Source of the DNA: Sipunculus nudus
Lineage: Eukaryota > Annelida > Sipuncula > Golfingiida > Sipunculidae
Length of the DNA stretch: 64,000 nucleotides
Direction of reading: 5' to 3'
Assembly (NCBI GenBank): GCA_026874595.1
Contig: CM049321.1
Location: forward strand, 24,580,479-24,644,478
Shown in pieces: positions 51,090 to 63,983 of this stretch. The notes beneath the pieces were generated by a model. The model had not been told where the DNA came from. It ran no database searches and saw nothing but the letters and a program-made list of their open reading frames with translations. Within the stretch, counting starts at the first letter, position 1. Every line of letters starts with the position of its first letter. Made by a program: the position numbers and the translations under genes.

Positions 51090-51875
51090 GTAAAGAAAAT
51101 CATACTTCAGAAGGCTTTTAGCTTTTTTTTACTCCGCTCGGAGAATATGCGTTCATATCCGTTCGTGAGTGGGTTTGTGTGTTTGTCTATAACATGTATG
51201 GAATTTCATGCAATTTTCAGGGCATTTCGGGAATAGGCTAATGTAGAATCAATTAAATTGTGGTCCGGATCCCACACATGATCCGATTCAAAAGCATCAT
51301 CAAGGAATATTTACAAATGTATAGACACTTATGCACGAGTTAACATGGAACTTTTGAGCTTTTGTTGATGACACATTTAAGATAGATCCTTCCTGCTATG
51401 AAATATTCACAATCATGACCTACATTTCAGTTATATCTATGCATGGGCATGCACATGCTTATTTTTGTCGTTACAGTCAGCACTCATCTAGCTGTCTTAA
51501 TGGAAAGTACATAACACTTTACTGGGATATAATACTTGACTATAAACTGAAGTGGTCTCACTTTGTTTCGTCACAGCGGGCGTACATTCCAATACATCTT
51601 ATAAATTGCATAGCTACATGAAGCAAAAGGGTCTATAAACTAGAGGGAAGTAACTATATTTCTTCTTTTTGTTTTTGAAACTACCTACAGGCTACAGCCA
51701 GTATTTTGTGATTTAAAAAAATTGCTAGACTTTGCACTTAACTTGCCGATGTTATGTGTTCATTTTCTGTGTTTGCTGGGGATGTAACGGGTTTCTTGAC
51801 ATCTGTTAACCGACAGGGTTTTAAATTTAAAAGGGACTAGTGGAAGAACAGAATGTCCACTGAACAAATTACCTG

Positions 51876-51883
51876 TATAAATA
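51876..51883 (+). promoter_or_regulatory. TATA-like element before gene D
   Basis: TATAAATA about 41 bases before the ATG, too close for a long leader. The surrounding 50 bases are missing upstream of gene E. It competes with the alternative that the ATG exon is internal. Confidence 0.25.
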
Positions 51884-51916
51884 TAACTGTCAAGAGTTCA
51901 TTTATATTCATTCAGA

Positions 51917-52269
51917 ATGTCAGAACCTAAACAGCCCGACCTGGGCGAAGAGGAAGGTCGTCAGGCAACCGTTTCAATGGGTACGAATCAACAAGCAGCG
52001 GTAGCTGAAGAAATGTGTGACCTAGCAGCGGTCTCCATAGAAACGACGCAGCATGTCCTAGCGCCAAGCAATGATTGGTTTCAACAGCAGGTACCGTTTA
52101 ATAGTTACAGAATGGATCTAAGCTTTATTCCATACTGACCTCAAACGTACTCTAGAAATAACACGAACTTCGTATTTATCAGTTTACAGAACGCGGTTGG
52201 GTTGGTTTTAAAAGATCACTTGTTTCAGAATCTGCGAGTCTAATAGTAATTTTTTATGCTACTAACTGT

Positions 52270-52310
<41 letters not shown>

Positions 52311-52423
52311 GAAATAATGCTAACCATAATATACTGACCTTAAATGTACTCTAGAAAATAAGATGAACCTCGTATTTATAAAATCCAGAACCGGATTGTT
52401 TGGTTTTAAAAAATCACTTAAAT

Positions 52424-52485
<62 letters not shown>

Positions 52486-54419
52486 GAAATAATGCTTACC
52501 ATAAAATATAGAGAAGGCCTAGTTACTGCTCTGCAGCATGTACAGACTAAAGCCACAATTGGTCAAGATATACATTTAGTCATTCTGTGGAAGGGACCGC
52601 CAAATACCTTACATACATTTTTATTACTTTTTCTCTTTAGTGTTGTCTTAATACCATGAATATTAATTTTCTTGTTTGATATTCATTTGATTCTTTTTCA
52701 TCATCGATATTACCATTGTTCATTTTGTAAATCACAGATTTATTTCCTTTGGATTTACATACTTAGTATATTTTTACGTATACATGTTAAACACCTCGGC
52801 TATGTACGTACACGTTAATTTATAATACCCATATGCATATAGCGGGGGTTTCTTACAAAGTGGATTTTCGTGGTGATAGCCTCACTTCCGTTTACAGTTA
52901 TGCCATACAAGAGCAAATCTTCTGTGCTCTGAACTCACAGCTCCAATTTTTCGTGCATCTTTCATTTTCGCCATTGCAGAGAATGTCCTTGGTAATGTTG
53001 CCAATTCTTAAAGGTATGGACAACGAACTAAATGGATTGTGGATAATAAACACCATTTGAAGAAAACCTGAGTGTTTTCCAGGCATCTGGCAAAGGTGCG
53101 CCTGATGTGTCAAAATGAATAAAAAAAAAAGAAAAAAAGAAAATTTTTCCGCTCTCGCCACATTTTTTTTATGTTCCCACGGTCCGTGGAACATTTGTGT
53201 GTGTGGCAAAACTTTTAACCACTTTTACACAAGCAGAGTTCCACATCTACACCCAACAATGAATTCTCATAGAAGTATCATAAACAGTATTCAGAACACT
53301 GGCATTGGTGATATGAATTATAAACTCGACATCTTATGAAATATTAAAAAGTAAAACTCCGGCTGACGGCCACCCATGAAAAACCACCATCCTCATACTT
53401 CTTAGTTAGTAACTCTTTTATAGACATTGATTACACGGCCCTCCCAGGCATCTATTTCTTGAAAAATAAATAATACAATTGAACCAAACAAATTGCTCGA
53501 GTGCACCCTTTTTTGCGGATAAGGTCGGACATATTGATCAAAGTGGAGCTAAACGTAGCTATCAGTAGTTCGCCGGAGTGAGACCTCAGGTTTTAGTAAG
53601 CCCTTTCATGGTGAGGCGTAACGTCACTAAGGCTTAGCAAAAAGATTAAAAAATTTACACTTTGACCCTACTGGGCCCCTAACGAACCGGGGAAAGTTCT
53701 GCCAAAGAGTAAAGTACGTCAACTGTTCTTTTCAAAGTGCAAGGCGGCAACAGGGGACTCGCAACGGACCACCACGCCTATAGCTGTAACATGAGTATTC
53801 CATTGGGGCTCCAGTAATTCACACATTCCCGCTTTTCGCGTTCTGGTCGCTCTGGACGGTAGGAAAGTGGACTACGTAGTTGATAGTAGCAAATCGTAGA
53901 AACCGTATCACAACCCCACCAGCCGTTGCGGTTCGTAGTGGGACCTTAGTACCGGCTTACTCCAGCAAATCACGTTGCCGATTGATAAGGGTTTAATTTT
54001 GTTCGCCAGGTTTGAGGACTCACCACGATTAACTAGGAAATCCAATCGTAGTACCGTAAAAGCACGTAAATGTCTGCAATGTGGGCTTTTAGCCTTACTG
54101 AACTTTTTACCGAATTTCTTTCCAGATGGAAATTGCATGGTTACGTATCCGAAAGCCAAATCGAGAGAGGGAACATTTGATACTATCCGCTAAGAGGGCA
54201 CTTCTTCAGTCCTTGGTCTACTCGCTGTGTTTTAACCTCCTGTTTGGCGCCACTGCAATGATCCTGGCGTACCTTGCTAAGAGGGACGCATATCATGGCA
54301 ACATGGATGAAGCTCGTAAAATGATTAGAAATAGCCGCCTTGCTATGGTGTATGGAGCTGTATTTGTATTAGTGTTTACCCCATTCATCATATATCTTTC
54401 CCTGACTAGGGTTCACTGA
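51917..54419 (+). CDS. CD225/dispanin (IFITM-like) two-pass membrane protein, gene D
   Basis: Exons 51917-52090 (58 codons) and 54126-54419 (97 codons plus stop) give 155 residues; the intron of about 2.0 kb is phase 0 with donor GTACCG and acceptor TTTCTTTCCAG. Residues 21-58 (MGTNQQAAVAEEM to SNDWFQQQ) align with exon 1 of genes B and C, so the first 20 residues (MSEPKQPDLG...) are an extension; M21 at 51977 is the alternative start, but the first ATG has A at -3. The domain exon starts MEIAWLRIRKP and is 22 codons shorter than in B and C. The membrane pair (LVYSLCFNLLFGATAMILAY and LAMVYGAVFVLVFTPF) and the loop GNMDEARKMIRNSR are conserved, but the two cysteines of genes B/C at the start of the first segment are replaced; one cysteine lies further in. 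Role as for gene B, by family only. Confidence 0.78.
52132..52505 (+). repeat. Tandem duplication of about 198 bases with (TA)n tails in gene D intron
   Basis: Unit 1 (52132-52329) and unit 2 (52330-52505) both run CTGACCT, GTACTCTAGAAA, CGTATTTAT, CCAGAAC/ACAGAAC, GGTTTTAAAA, then a (TA)n tract and ATAAACGAAATAATGCT. A related end (ACGAAATAATGCTTATCA) occurs at 41138, also beside a TA tract, so the unit may derive from a dispersed element. Confidence 0.75.
53500..54110. other. GC-richer block of unknown origin at the end of gene D intron
   Basis: Composition differs from its surroundings: I count 59 G/C in the 120 bases 53701-53820, against roughly a third elsewhere. No open frame, RNA gene or transposon signature is recognised. 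It ends at the branch and pyrimidine region of the gene D acceptor. Confidence 0.4.
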
Positions 54420-55302
54420 ACTTTAAAACAATGACATAACGAGACAGAATATTTGCTAAAGGAAATGTTCCTTTACGATATGACAGACATTACTTTGCAT
54501 TTCCTGATTTCATGCTTGTTTTACTGGTTGGTTGCAAAAACAATCAGTGCTTAAAATCTAAAATCAATAGAAAAAAATCGTAAACTTGGTACAAAACTCT
54601 TTCTAATGGTATATAGATTTATTTAATTTTCATATTAAATTCTAACAGTTTTGAAAATTTAAGATATTTCAATGGTACAATGACTTTAAGCAACCAGTTA
54701 CAGCAAATGAACCTTTCAATCGAACAATATTGCAATATCTCCAAACCATTTTTTTTTTCTATAACATGTCTCACCCACAACAGTTCTTGTGTCCACCCAG
54801 CATTACAAATGAGTACCGGATTAAGTGGCATGGCGACCTTAAAAGCGTGTGTGCACTCTGAAGTGTCCTCAAGGAGCCACGATCCGGGAAGTTAATGTGT
54901 AGTCTTCTGTGCCAGTTACTTGGAAGGGGACTTAAAACTTACAACTTTTTTAACTTTAACTTTAGTAACGCATAAGCGTTGGATATATAGAACATAGACC
55001 TCATTAGGCGAAGAACAAGTCGGTGCAACCGCTAACGCCGAAAAAAAAGAATACTTTTGAATGTGCGTTTGTGTATCCTATAACATCATATTACCTTCAA
55101 AGGGTTTCGGATGATTTATATATATAGATATATATTCATGTAAGTGGAGAGTACCTCGTATGAGTCATTATAACTAGTTGTTAAACCATGCAAAAATAAA
55201 GCTCATAATAAAAACAAAAAAAAAAATTCGCGTGTGCACTACGGGGCTAAAGACCACTTTTTGCTCTAACTGTTGTGTAGAATTTATGTAATTAATGGCT
55301 TC

Positions 55303-55760
55303 GTGCTTGCCATGATCAACACGTCAACTTAAAGATTGACCTTGAAGGGTATGTTGCTAGCCATTTGTCTGTTTCTCTTTCACGTGATGTCAGGAGTAAG
55401 ATCTGACAGTTATTTATATTGAGCTTTGTTAGTCAGCTACAAAGAACTTGTAGTAAGCAATATGTAGTAAGCAACGATAAAAAACGCTCGGAGTGACATG
55501 TATCATTGTTTTCTAATACTTGTTTATCAACGCACGCTCGACTCCATGTCGCTGCTACAGATCTGGCTTTGCGGTCAGACCGATGTATTATTTCTATTGA
55601 ATGTTATCAGAATAAATAAAGCTGTTTCATGTATACATGCCCGATAGTATGTTGACAGTTAGAGCATAGGGTCACAAGAGACTGGCTTGAACTCTATTTA
55701 AAATGCCGAGAAAGTGTATCTAATATTTCTAATTTAAGTGTTAATACGAGTCAATTTCTC
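55303..55760 (+). repeat. Duplicated unit-start block, copy 3
   Basis: See 42224-42660. It continues rightwards as homology to the gene C-D spacer, including CCTGCCCGGCC, TATTACATTTGGTCCGG and CATTTAACGGTCATGACACA. Confidence 0.8.
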
Positions 55761-57971
55761 CCTTGTCTCAAGATTTTACAACCTGCCGTTACAAAATGTT
55801 GAAAAGGCATACCTCTAATAACAGTTGATGTCATGTTTATTTTTCTTTGCAGTGAGATTATATTTGCCGGATTATACAGCTAAAATCCTTTATAATAATG
55901 AAAGAAAAGCCGCATATTAATGGCCCTTCTGTTGATTTTATAATGAAAGCCGCCTGCCCGGCCCTGTCATATTACATTTGGTCCGGTCCTACACGAAATT
56001 GCCAAGTACACTATACGTACTCACACCTATGCCGCGCATAATGGTAAATTGAACAAAAATGGGTATTGAGAAGCCTTATATCGTGGGACCTTGTTGTCAT
56101 ATGCTTAGCTGCAATCGTCATTCATCTTCACGTGGCTTACTGGACTATCACTGACAGTTTTTGAAAGGTAGGCAAAGTCCTTGTCGGAAGAGAACTTTGT
56201 CAATTAAAATTGGACGTGCAGATTGGGACACACTATAGAGAATGATACATAATTGCGAACTATTGAAAGATATTTTTTAAGTCAAGATTGTACATAAAAA
56301 GCTTTACCTCTGCATCGAGAGGTAATGTATTTAAAAATTAAAGTAAAACACCTGGAACTACAACAACAAAACATAAACAATAAAGAATATCCAATTAAAA
56401 GTTTTTAAAATGAGGATATTTTATTGGACTTAAGTCGAGCTTAAAACACTAGGACTCTAAAGTACTTTAATTTGAAAATCGAACAGCTTGGATTCTGAAA
56501 TACCCTTGGACTAGGATGGTGTTAACTTGACTTCAACACTGTATTACTGGCACAGTACACGATTTCTTTATTATAATCACACTCCAAATGCACCTACGTT
56601 TAACTTCAATGGTTAACATGTCGCTATATGTTTTAATTGGTCATTTGTAAATAAAGTTTAAATGAAACTTAACATACTACTGATCTAAATTCCGGGTGAC
56701 CTTTATAAGGGTATTTATAAACTAAAATACCACCTCTATCCTGTCACCCGCCAGTTTATAATATAATTTAGTGGTAGGAATTGGTTTTTCAATCATAATC
56801 GATGATTGAAAAATTAAAAGGACCAGTGATCGATTATTAATCGATTATTTTATATACTTTCTTTACAACCTTGAAATCTGCTGTATATAGTAAAATATTG
56901 ACCCCAGTAAATAGTCACCTGTGCATGGCTATTCATAATGAAACCCTCATCTACCTATATCCAAATTCAACTTGCGGTCGGACGATTATTTTCTGCGCAA
57001 GGTTGTTTGTTATCTTACCGTTTTGATGCTGTTTGCATATCTCTGACAAGAAAAGATTCTTTGCATGTGCATATATAATCGTTTTTAATCGATAATGCAA
57101 AAAAATGCAATCGATTTAATTGATTATGAAAGAAAACAACAAAGCCTCGAATTAACGATAAATCGGCACACCACTATCATATATACCACATGTGTAATAC
57201 GATTTCATGTGACTGGGTAGCTGATAACATGCGCCCCCTGGTGAGAGTAACTCATGTATTGATGACTTTCGAGATACCTCCTGATCATGTGACCGAAGAT
57301 TCCATGCGGTCCGATGAAGAGAATAACAAGGCCGTAAATTAAACAAATTATTGATATACGGACTCTGGAAAACCAAACATTTGATGCAATATTTTCTCCT
57401 TTTTTTCATTTAACGGTCATGACACAATACGTGGAATTTCGCCAGCTGGCCCATAGGAAATACAGAAGCTTCACTTCTTGAAAAAGTGTATATACACAAC
57501 ACTACATTTAGCCCACTTACCAAACTTTTAATAAATTGTGGGCGCATTTGTGAAATAACACGAATAAGGACATTACCGAGGATTTTTTTTTTGCCGAATC
57601 CACACCTGTGATGCATCACAGTTGTGGGAATTATCTGTACAGTTAGGGCCTGCAATTGGGACATTGAAGAAGGCGTTAAATTGAAGAAGGTGCTAAATAT
57701 ACATAGAAAAATGCATCAGTTCGTGTCTTTGGCAGTACACTATAAATGGGTCTTTCTGGCAACATAACCAAGTTCTTATCTTGTTATTTTTATTAAACAT
57801 TTTCCCCTAAAGATCCTTGTAAGCCCGCCGTGATTTAAACATAACAAGCACATTTCGACATTTAATGTCCTAGGCTTTGGGATCTTGTTGTCTTTCATGC
57901 TTGTTAGGCAACCAAAATTATGACGTGGATAAAATCTTGAGTGAACATGAAAACTTAAAACAGATCAATTA

Positions 57972-58250
57972 TGACATGTGGAGATATCTGCAAGCGAACA
58001 TACAAACTAAACACATTGGGAAATATGGCCAAAATCCACTACGACATGTTGAGACATCTGCAGGCGAAAATAAAAACTAAACACATTGTGAATATGACCA
58101 AAATTCACTACGACATGTGGAGATATCTGCAAGCGAACATACAAACTAAACACATTGAGAAATATGGCCAACATCCACTACGACATGTGGAGACATCTGC
58201 AGGCGAACATAAAAACTAAAACACATGAGAAATTGGACCAAAATTCGATA
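57972..58250 (+). repeat. 70-bp minisatellite, four copies in an A-B-A-B pattern
   Basis: Units of 69-70 bases beginning ACATGTGGAGATATCTGC. Odd copies read AGATATCTGCAAGCGAACATAC and even copies ACATCTGCAGGCGAA-ATAA, so the array is a dimer of about 139 bases repeated twice. Copy 2 is one base short, which breaks any long frame; the open frames here are by-products. Confidence 0.85.
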
Positions 58251-59519
58251 ATTTTGTTTTTGAGCTGGAGAGAATTATTTTTCAGATGTACACTCAAAAT
58301 CAAATTCCAACCAAAGTATGCATGAGAGCATTCCCTGACCAAAATTTGAATGAAATTGGATAAAATATAGGAAGTTATCGCACAGAAACGAAATAACCTG
58401 ACGGAGTGATAGACAGAAAGACAAACCTAAATCAATGCCCCAGCATCCGCCGAGCGGGGGACAACAAACAACATGAACTTGTTGTGAACGGACCTTGATC
58501 GTCTGATACCCTCCACAGACCCCTAATGTCGCCCTCTTTTTCCAGTTCCACCTGCGATAAGATCAAAACAGGGTCCCAGTCTCAGTCCTGTGAAAAGGAC
58601 CGTTGGACACTTCCTGCAATCATGGCGACATATTCTCTATGTAAACATTAGTGTTCTTGGTAAAATAATGGATGTGTAGGGCAATTGTACATTAAATTTG
58701 TGCAACCTTTCAGAAGTTTTTTAAAATATCCAAAGGCCAAAAAAAGGTAATTATCTTGTATATGCCTAAAAAAGTCACTTATATGATTCCGAAGGGGTAA
58801 CAAATTTCGACCTTGCATGGCGTATTCGTATGGGTCATTTTCAAGACGTTGATGTAGAACATCAGAGCGAATCGGAAATCGGAATAAAGCGGCTTGGAAC
58901 GATACAACAAAGGACTTGGTCTTCATTGGCAACAAAATATAATCCATGAAAAAGAGCAGCGACGAATCCGTGGATCAATATTTTTATGTAGCCTAAACAC
59001 GTTAATGTCTTTGTGCAGTTTATGTGCACTTTTATGTTTATTCTACTCAAGCCTTTCAAAGCCACAATGGGTATTGGACCCAATTTGATGGTTAAGAACG
59101 TAATGTCTTTTACCTTCGTTCACTGAACCGTGACATGGAGTGGTTCCGCATTAGCACACATACCAACATATCTTTAAGATCGCACATTTAAACTTCAGCT
59201 GTCTTACGTCATACCGCCGATTCGCACCAGGAAGAACATGTTTATTTTTTTCTCTAGCCATCTGCAGTCTGTAGCTCAACCATTGGGATTAAAACAGACA
59301 ACATCAACTAGATACTTACGTAGCCGACATCGGTGGTAGAAATATAAGCTTGTAAGAATTATTGACATTTATTTATACCAGAAGAAGATTGAACGAGGAA
59401 AACCGAGGTGCCAAATCAAGCACTTCTGCGGATTTAATCGTGAGAAAAATCCACAGCTCGGCAACCTAACACTCTGTGGAACCTGATCTGAACGCAACGC
59501 GGTTAAAGATACACGTGGC

Positions 59520-59586
59520 TCAACCCAGACCTCCGTGGAACAAACGCAAAAGTCAACAACCGAATGTGGTGATTTTCAAACAGCAG
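59520..59586 (+). other. Candidate 5' exon (or exon-1 relic) upstream of gene E
   Basis: Ends TTTTCAAACAGCAG followed by GTAAAGAAAACCA at 59587, closer to the gene B exon-1 end and donor than the gene D counterpart. See 51030-51089. Confidence 0.35.
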
Positions 59587-61348
59587 GTAAAGAAAACCAT
59601 AGTTTAGAAGACTTTCAGCCTTTTGCATCAACGAGGAGGTTATGCGTTCATCCCCTTTCGTGTGTAAGTTAGTGTGTGATTTTGTATGTTTTTTTTTTCA
59701 AAACATGTACGGAAACTCATGAGGTTTTCAGGGCATTTCGTAAATAGGCCAATGGAGAATCGATTGGATTTTGGTGTGGATCCGGCTCATGATCCGGATT
59801 CTAGTACGTCATCAAGGGATATTTGTAAATGTAAATTCGTAAACCTGGGAATATTTGCCGAATGAGTGAATGAAAACACATGGCGGAAGTTTGAAAACTC
59901 CTTCGCAACCAAATGTTACGTTCTACAGAGGGTCTTGTATGAATTTGTCAAGATGAGGGGCAAATAGCAATATTGTCACATTTTATGTTCAGCGAACCAG
60001 CATTTTCCGATGAATCATATAATTGAAAAGCATACTTCTGTAAGTCCCGTATCTCTGCATGTTGATATGCACACTGTGAGTAAAATCAGTGCAACTTTTC
60101 TTAACAATATTGACTTATATTTGTAAAATTCCATAACAAATGGGCCACTTTGAGTGAACATTTATAAGTAAGAAGTGAAGTTTAAAAAAGCTAGCATGAA
60201 ATGACCTTGAATTTGTATACATATTGATCTTAGATAACTTTATAATCTTAGATAATGCCTTTTAAAGAAAAATTAGAGTATCATAGTTATTTTGAAATTA
60301 ATAAATATATCATCATACTTATTATTTTACACTTTTCCTTATCATTTTATATTTCGCATATGATCACAAAACTGAAACTTCAGTTACTCCCCCTTCATTG
60401 TAATTAGCCCACCTTATAGACAAAATCATGCAAAACAGAATAAGCAAAAGTTGGATGAGTCATCTTTTTTTTCTCTAGTTCACTTTGAATAAATGTTAAA
60501 TTAGTTAATTAGCGAAGTAAATTCATTACGAAGCTCGTACGTCACATAAGACTGTACTGAGATATCATTAATTTCTTCGTTTATTATTCGTTCATATTTT
60601 CCTTGTAAATTTGAAAAGAGCAAACACAAGGTTTGTATTGAATCAGAAATATAAGGCACTATATAGCATATTCACTTTCTGTATCATAATTCACCTGAAA
60701 ACTCCTTCAGTAATGTCCCAAATATGTTAAAAGTCAATCCTGGAATTTAAGTTTAAATATCATTTAGTCTCCCAGTCTGTGCTGCAGCTGACTTGGTCTC
60801 TTTTTCATATATCATAATATTTCATAATTGGTCTAACATTATAAACAATGGCTAAGCTATGTCAATGTTTATTCTTTTTTTATTAACAGTTTTCATTTAG
60901 CCTTCATTTACGATACTCATTAAGAATTTTAAATCACAGGATTATCATTTAATATGCAAGTATGTTAATTACTGGACAATCAGCAGCTACAGACAGAAGA
61001 AATGTTATTATTTGAATATGTAGCCGGAAATTTCAGTATATTAAGAAAGGAAAGAACTACATGCAAACAAGAGATAATTTTAAATGAAGGTCACGGTATT
61101 CAATACTAAGTTGAAATACTATATATGTGTATTATGTATTTATATATGTGGATGTTTGTACTCTGAGTAGTTTCTTTTTTTCTCTTCTTCTTCTTATGAG
61201 TATAAACTCTATAATATGAAAAACAACGATTTCAAGATAGCGTGGAAAAAAAATTGTCCAAGGAAATAGTCTAAATTAATCCTTGAGATATATTATGTCC
61301 AAGAATAATCATTTAAATAAAAAGCCTACCACTCAAGACCCCTTCTCC

Positions 61349-61351
<3 letters not shown>

Positions 61352-61389
<38 letters not shown>
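61352..61389. repeat. (CT)n microsatellite
   Basis: About 18 CT units. Confidence 0.93.
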
Positions 61390-61392
<3 letters not shown>

Positions 61393-63983
61393 TATAAATT
61401 AAAAAGTTAAATTTTAAGACTCATGATTTTATATCCCTGTAAACAAAGTCAGTGAAACCCTATGAGCTCCAATGAGCTTTTTTGTTTCTAATTTCTAAAC
61501 CTATGACACATTATGTGAATATAATTATCATCTGTTTTATATAATAAGCCACCAAGGCAGCATTTTGAGCCTCAGTTTGTTTTATTGCCAAGGCATTCAT
61601 TTTTCAAATCCGCATGAAAAATACATATTACAAAATAATTACGAAAAAGGGTAATATATTCAGCTCAACGCTGTCAACTTTCTGTTCAAAACGCCCGCAT
61701 TTTTCAGCTAAGCATCAGCTGATTTCCTAAAAGGTTTGACGTAGGGAACAACTTTTTATATGCTGCACCTGTTTGACCTAATTGGAGCAACCTTTGTTCA
61801 AGGCATAAAAAGCTGACATGGGATAGCAATTGCTGAACAAACATATCTGCCTGCTTTAATTTGTATATCAGGAGTCATAGTTGCCGTATTTTATATTTTA
61901 TATTTTATATGGCCGTGATTACATTACTCAGTACGCTCTCTACACAGCGCTTTACCTATAGGGCCACTACCTATATCGTAAGCGTTGTTTGTTATGACAT
62001 CGTACCCTGAATTGATGCACCGGAGGGGAGCACTGTATTTTTGTCCAATCAGATGAGACCTTGTGCTGGAAGACACAGCCAAGCGAGGTATACACGGAGC
62101 CAATCAGGTTCATTTCGTTTTAAGGGACAGCCCATCGCCTTGGTAACCGTCTGAACAGGCCACAGGCTCAGAGAGAATTGCCCCAGACGTGGTTTGCTTA
62201 AGGCGTTGGGATACCCGGTCGGTGAGCTGTAATTCAAACTAAACGTTACAACAAAGGCTGCGTGCACACCTCGCTGGCTGGTTTCAGTTGCAAACAACAG
62301 ATACATGGCTACGCTAACACAGTCCTAATTTCATAATCGAATTGGTCGATGATGCGAGAATGCAATAGGAGAAATTAAAATTCCACTATAAACTGTCATC
62401 AAGCGGCGCTTGAAGCGCAGATATGGACGGAGCCAGGAAGCCTGTCGAGTGTGTGTTTATTGGCATCTGGTTGGCTGCTTCTCACATCATATGCACGATT
62501 TTTTCATCGGACAACGAACCGCCATATGGTGTCTAAATATATCATAAACGGTCTTAGCTGGCAGCGTGAAAATCAGTTGCTTCTTTAGAAGCGCAAGATT
62601 TCCGCTGCCTCGGGAGCGTAATTACACAGTAGACTCAGAAAATTAAACAACCATGCTGTGGGATTTATTAATATGCTGAGTTTAAACTATTTTTTTTTCA
62701 TGCACATGTTAGATGTTGTCATAGAACCTATTTCTATCTAATGGTAATCCTTGTTAATTTTACGTGACAGTGTACATGTGGGTCAGGAGACGCTGTAAAA
62801 ATGATGAAAATATAATTTTGCATTCTCACAGAGCCATACAGAGTCCTTTGTAAAAGATATAAAGACTGTCTGACGCTGGTAGACTCTCTATTGTAAGACA
62901 GCTCAAACGGCGCTAGAGTCACAGTTTTAGTTAAGGCCCCTTTACACAGGGCTTCGATCAATATGACCGGGACGCTCAATGGTCGCCTAAACCCAGAAAA
63001 TCCTGTTTCTATGTACTTGTACTTGGGAAACTTTTGCCTCCCTTAACAATCAAATGCAAATTTCGGCCATTTTAATGCCCGCCTCCCCTGTGCTTCCCTT
63101 GCGCAACCAACGTAACCACTGTGTCTCTCTCTGCAACCATGGCAATGCTTGTGCCTCCCTTCTGCCTTCTTTGAGCCACCTTTCAGCAACCCACCTCTTT
63201 GGCGACCATTGTGGGACTGTCTTGAACATGTTCAATAATTCATGGTGACCAGGGCGTCCATAGCGAAGTTTAAAACTCCTGTGAACCACCTTTTGGCCTC
63301 CGACGACGACCTGTTACATTTCATGGTCGCACAAGGGAGGCACACGCCATTCTTTGTAAAAGCCAATTTAATAAATATATTTGCCCAAAAGAGTATGCAG
63401 GAAAAGATATGAATGCCTGAAATTATGGAACTTTGAAGAAAGGCGTCCGCGGTCAGAGTGACTCATCTTTTGATCATTTTAATATTTTGTCGAAGATATA
63501 ACAACTAATTCCTTCATGTCCATAAAATTTTTATTAGCATTGCGTAAATTCCTGTTTTTGACATCTGTGTATGGCAGTACACATGGTTAATCATTTCGTC
63601 GGTACAGTCGACACTTGTCCAGCTGTCTTGAAAGTAATTACATGGCAATTTAGCGGGCTATGATACTTGGCTATAAACTGAAGCCGTCTCACTTTATGGC
63701 AACAGAGCAAGTTAGTATTCGACTACTTATTCATCGAATAGCTACATGGAGCAACATGATCAATTTACTAGAAGGCAGTTACAACATTTCTTCTGTTTGT
63801 TTAAATATCTCCCTGAAGGGTTAACAGGTATTTTTGATTAAAAAATAACACCTGTACCTTACTCTTAGATTGCCGACGTTTTGTGGTAATAATTTGTCTC
63901 GCATGGGATGTTACGGGTTTCTTGATACCCGCTCAAGTGACGTGGGCTTCAAATGTAAACATTTCATTTATATTCGATTCAGA

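Larger units (their letters stand above)
46002..51916. other. Spacer between genes C and D
   Basis: No supportable coding gene. Much of it (46560-48170, then 49150-49400 and 50730-51910) aligns with 55303-57530, 58910-59130 and 59200-63983. It also holds a SINE-like scrap at about 47425-47490, a candidate solo LTR (48291-49115), and C-runs at 48961-48976 and 50573-50588. Confidence 0.6.
54420..63983. other. Spacer between genes D and E
   Basis: No supportable gene. Contains a possible gene D poly(A) signal (AATAAA at 55195-55200), the third unit-start block (55303-55760), homology to the gene C-D spacer, a 70-bp minisatellite (57972-58250), a dispersed repeat tail (58340-58425), a candidate 5' exon (59520-59586), about 3.5 kb with no counterpart upstream of gene D (about 59840-63400), and a (CT)n tract. 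Confidence 0.6.

Noticed and set aside
52320-52659. Open frames on both strands in the gene D intron
   Set aside because: Driven by the (TA)n tract inside the tandem duplication.
57877-58219. Two overlapping open frames with repeated YLQAN-type words
   Set aside because: Products of the 70-bp minisatellite; a 69-base unit shifts the frame.
63050-63289. Minus-strand frame of 79 codons as a transposase fragment
   Set aside because: Composition hints at an element, but no catalytic motif or known domain is visible.
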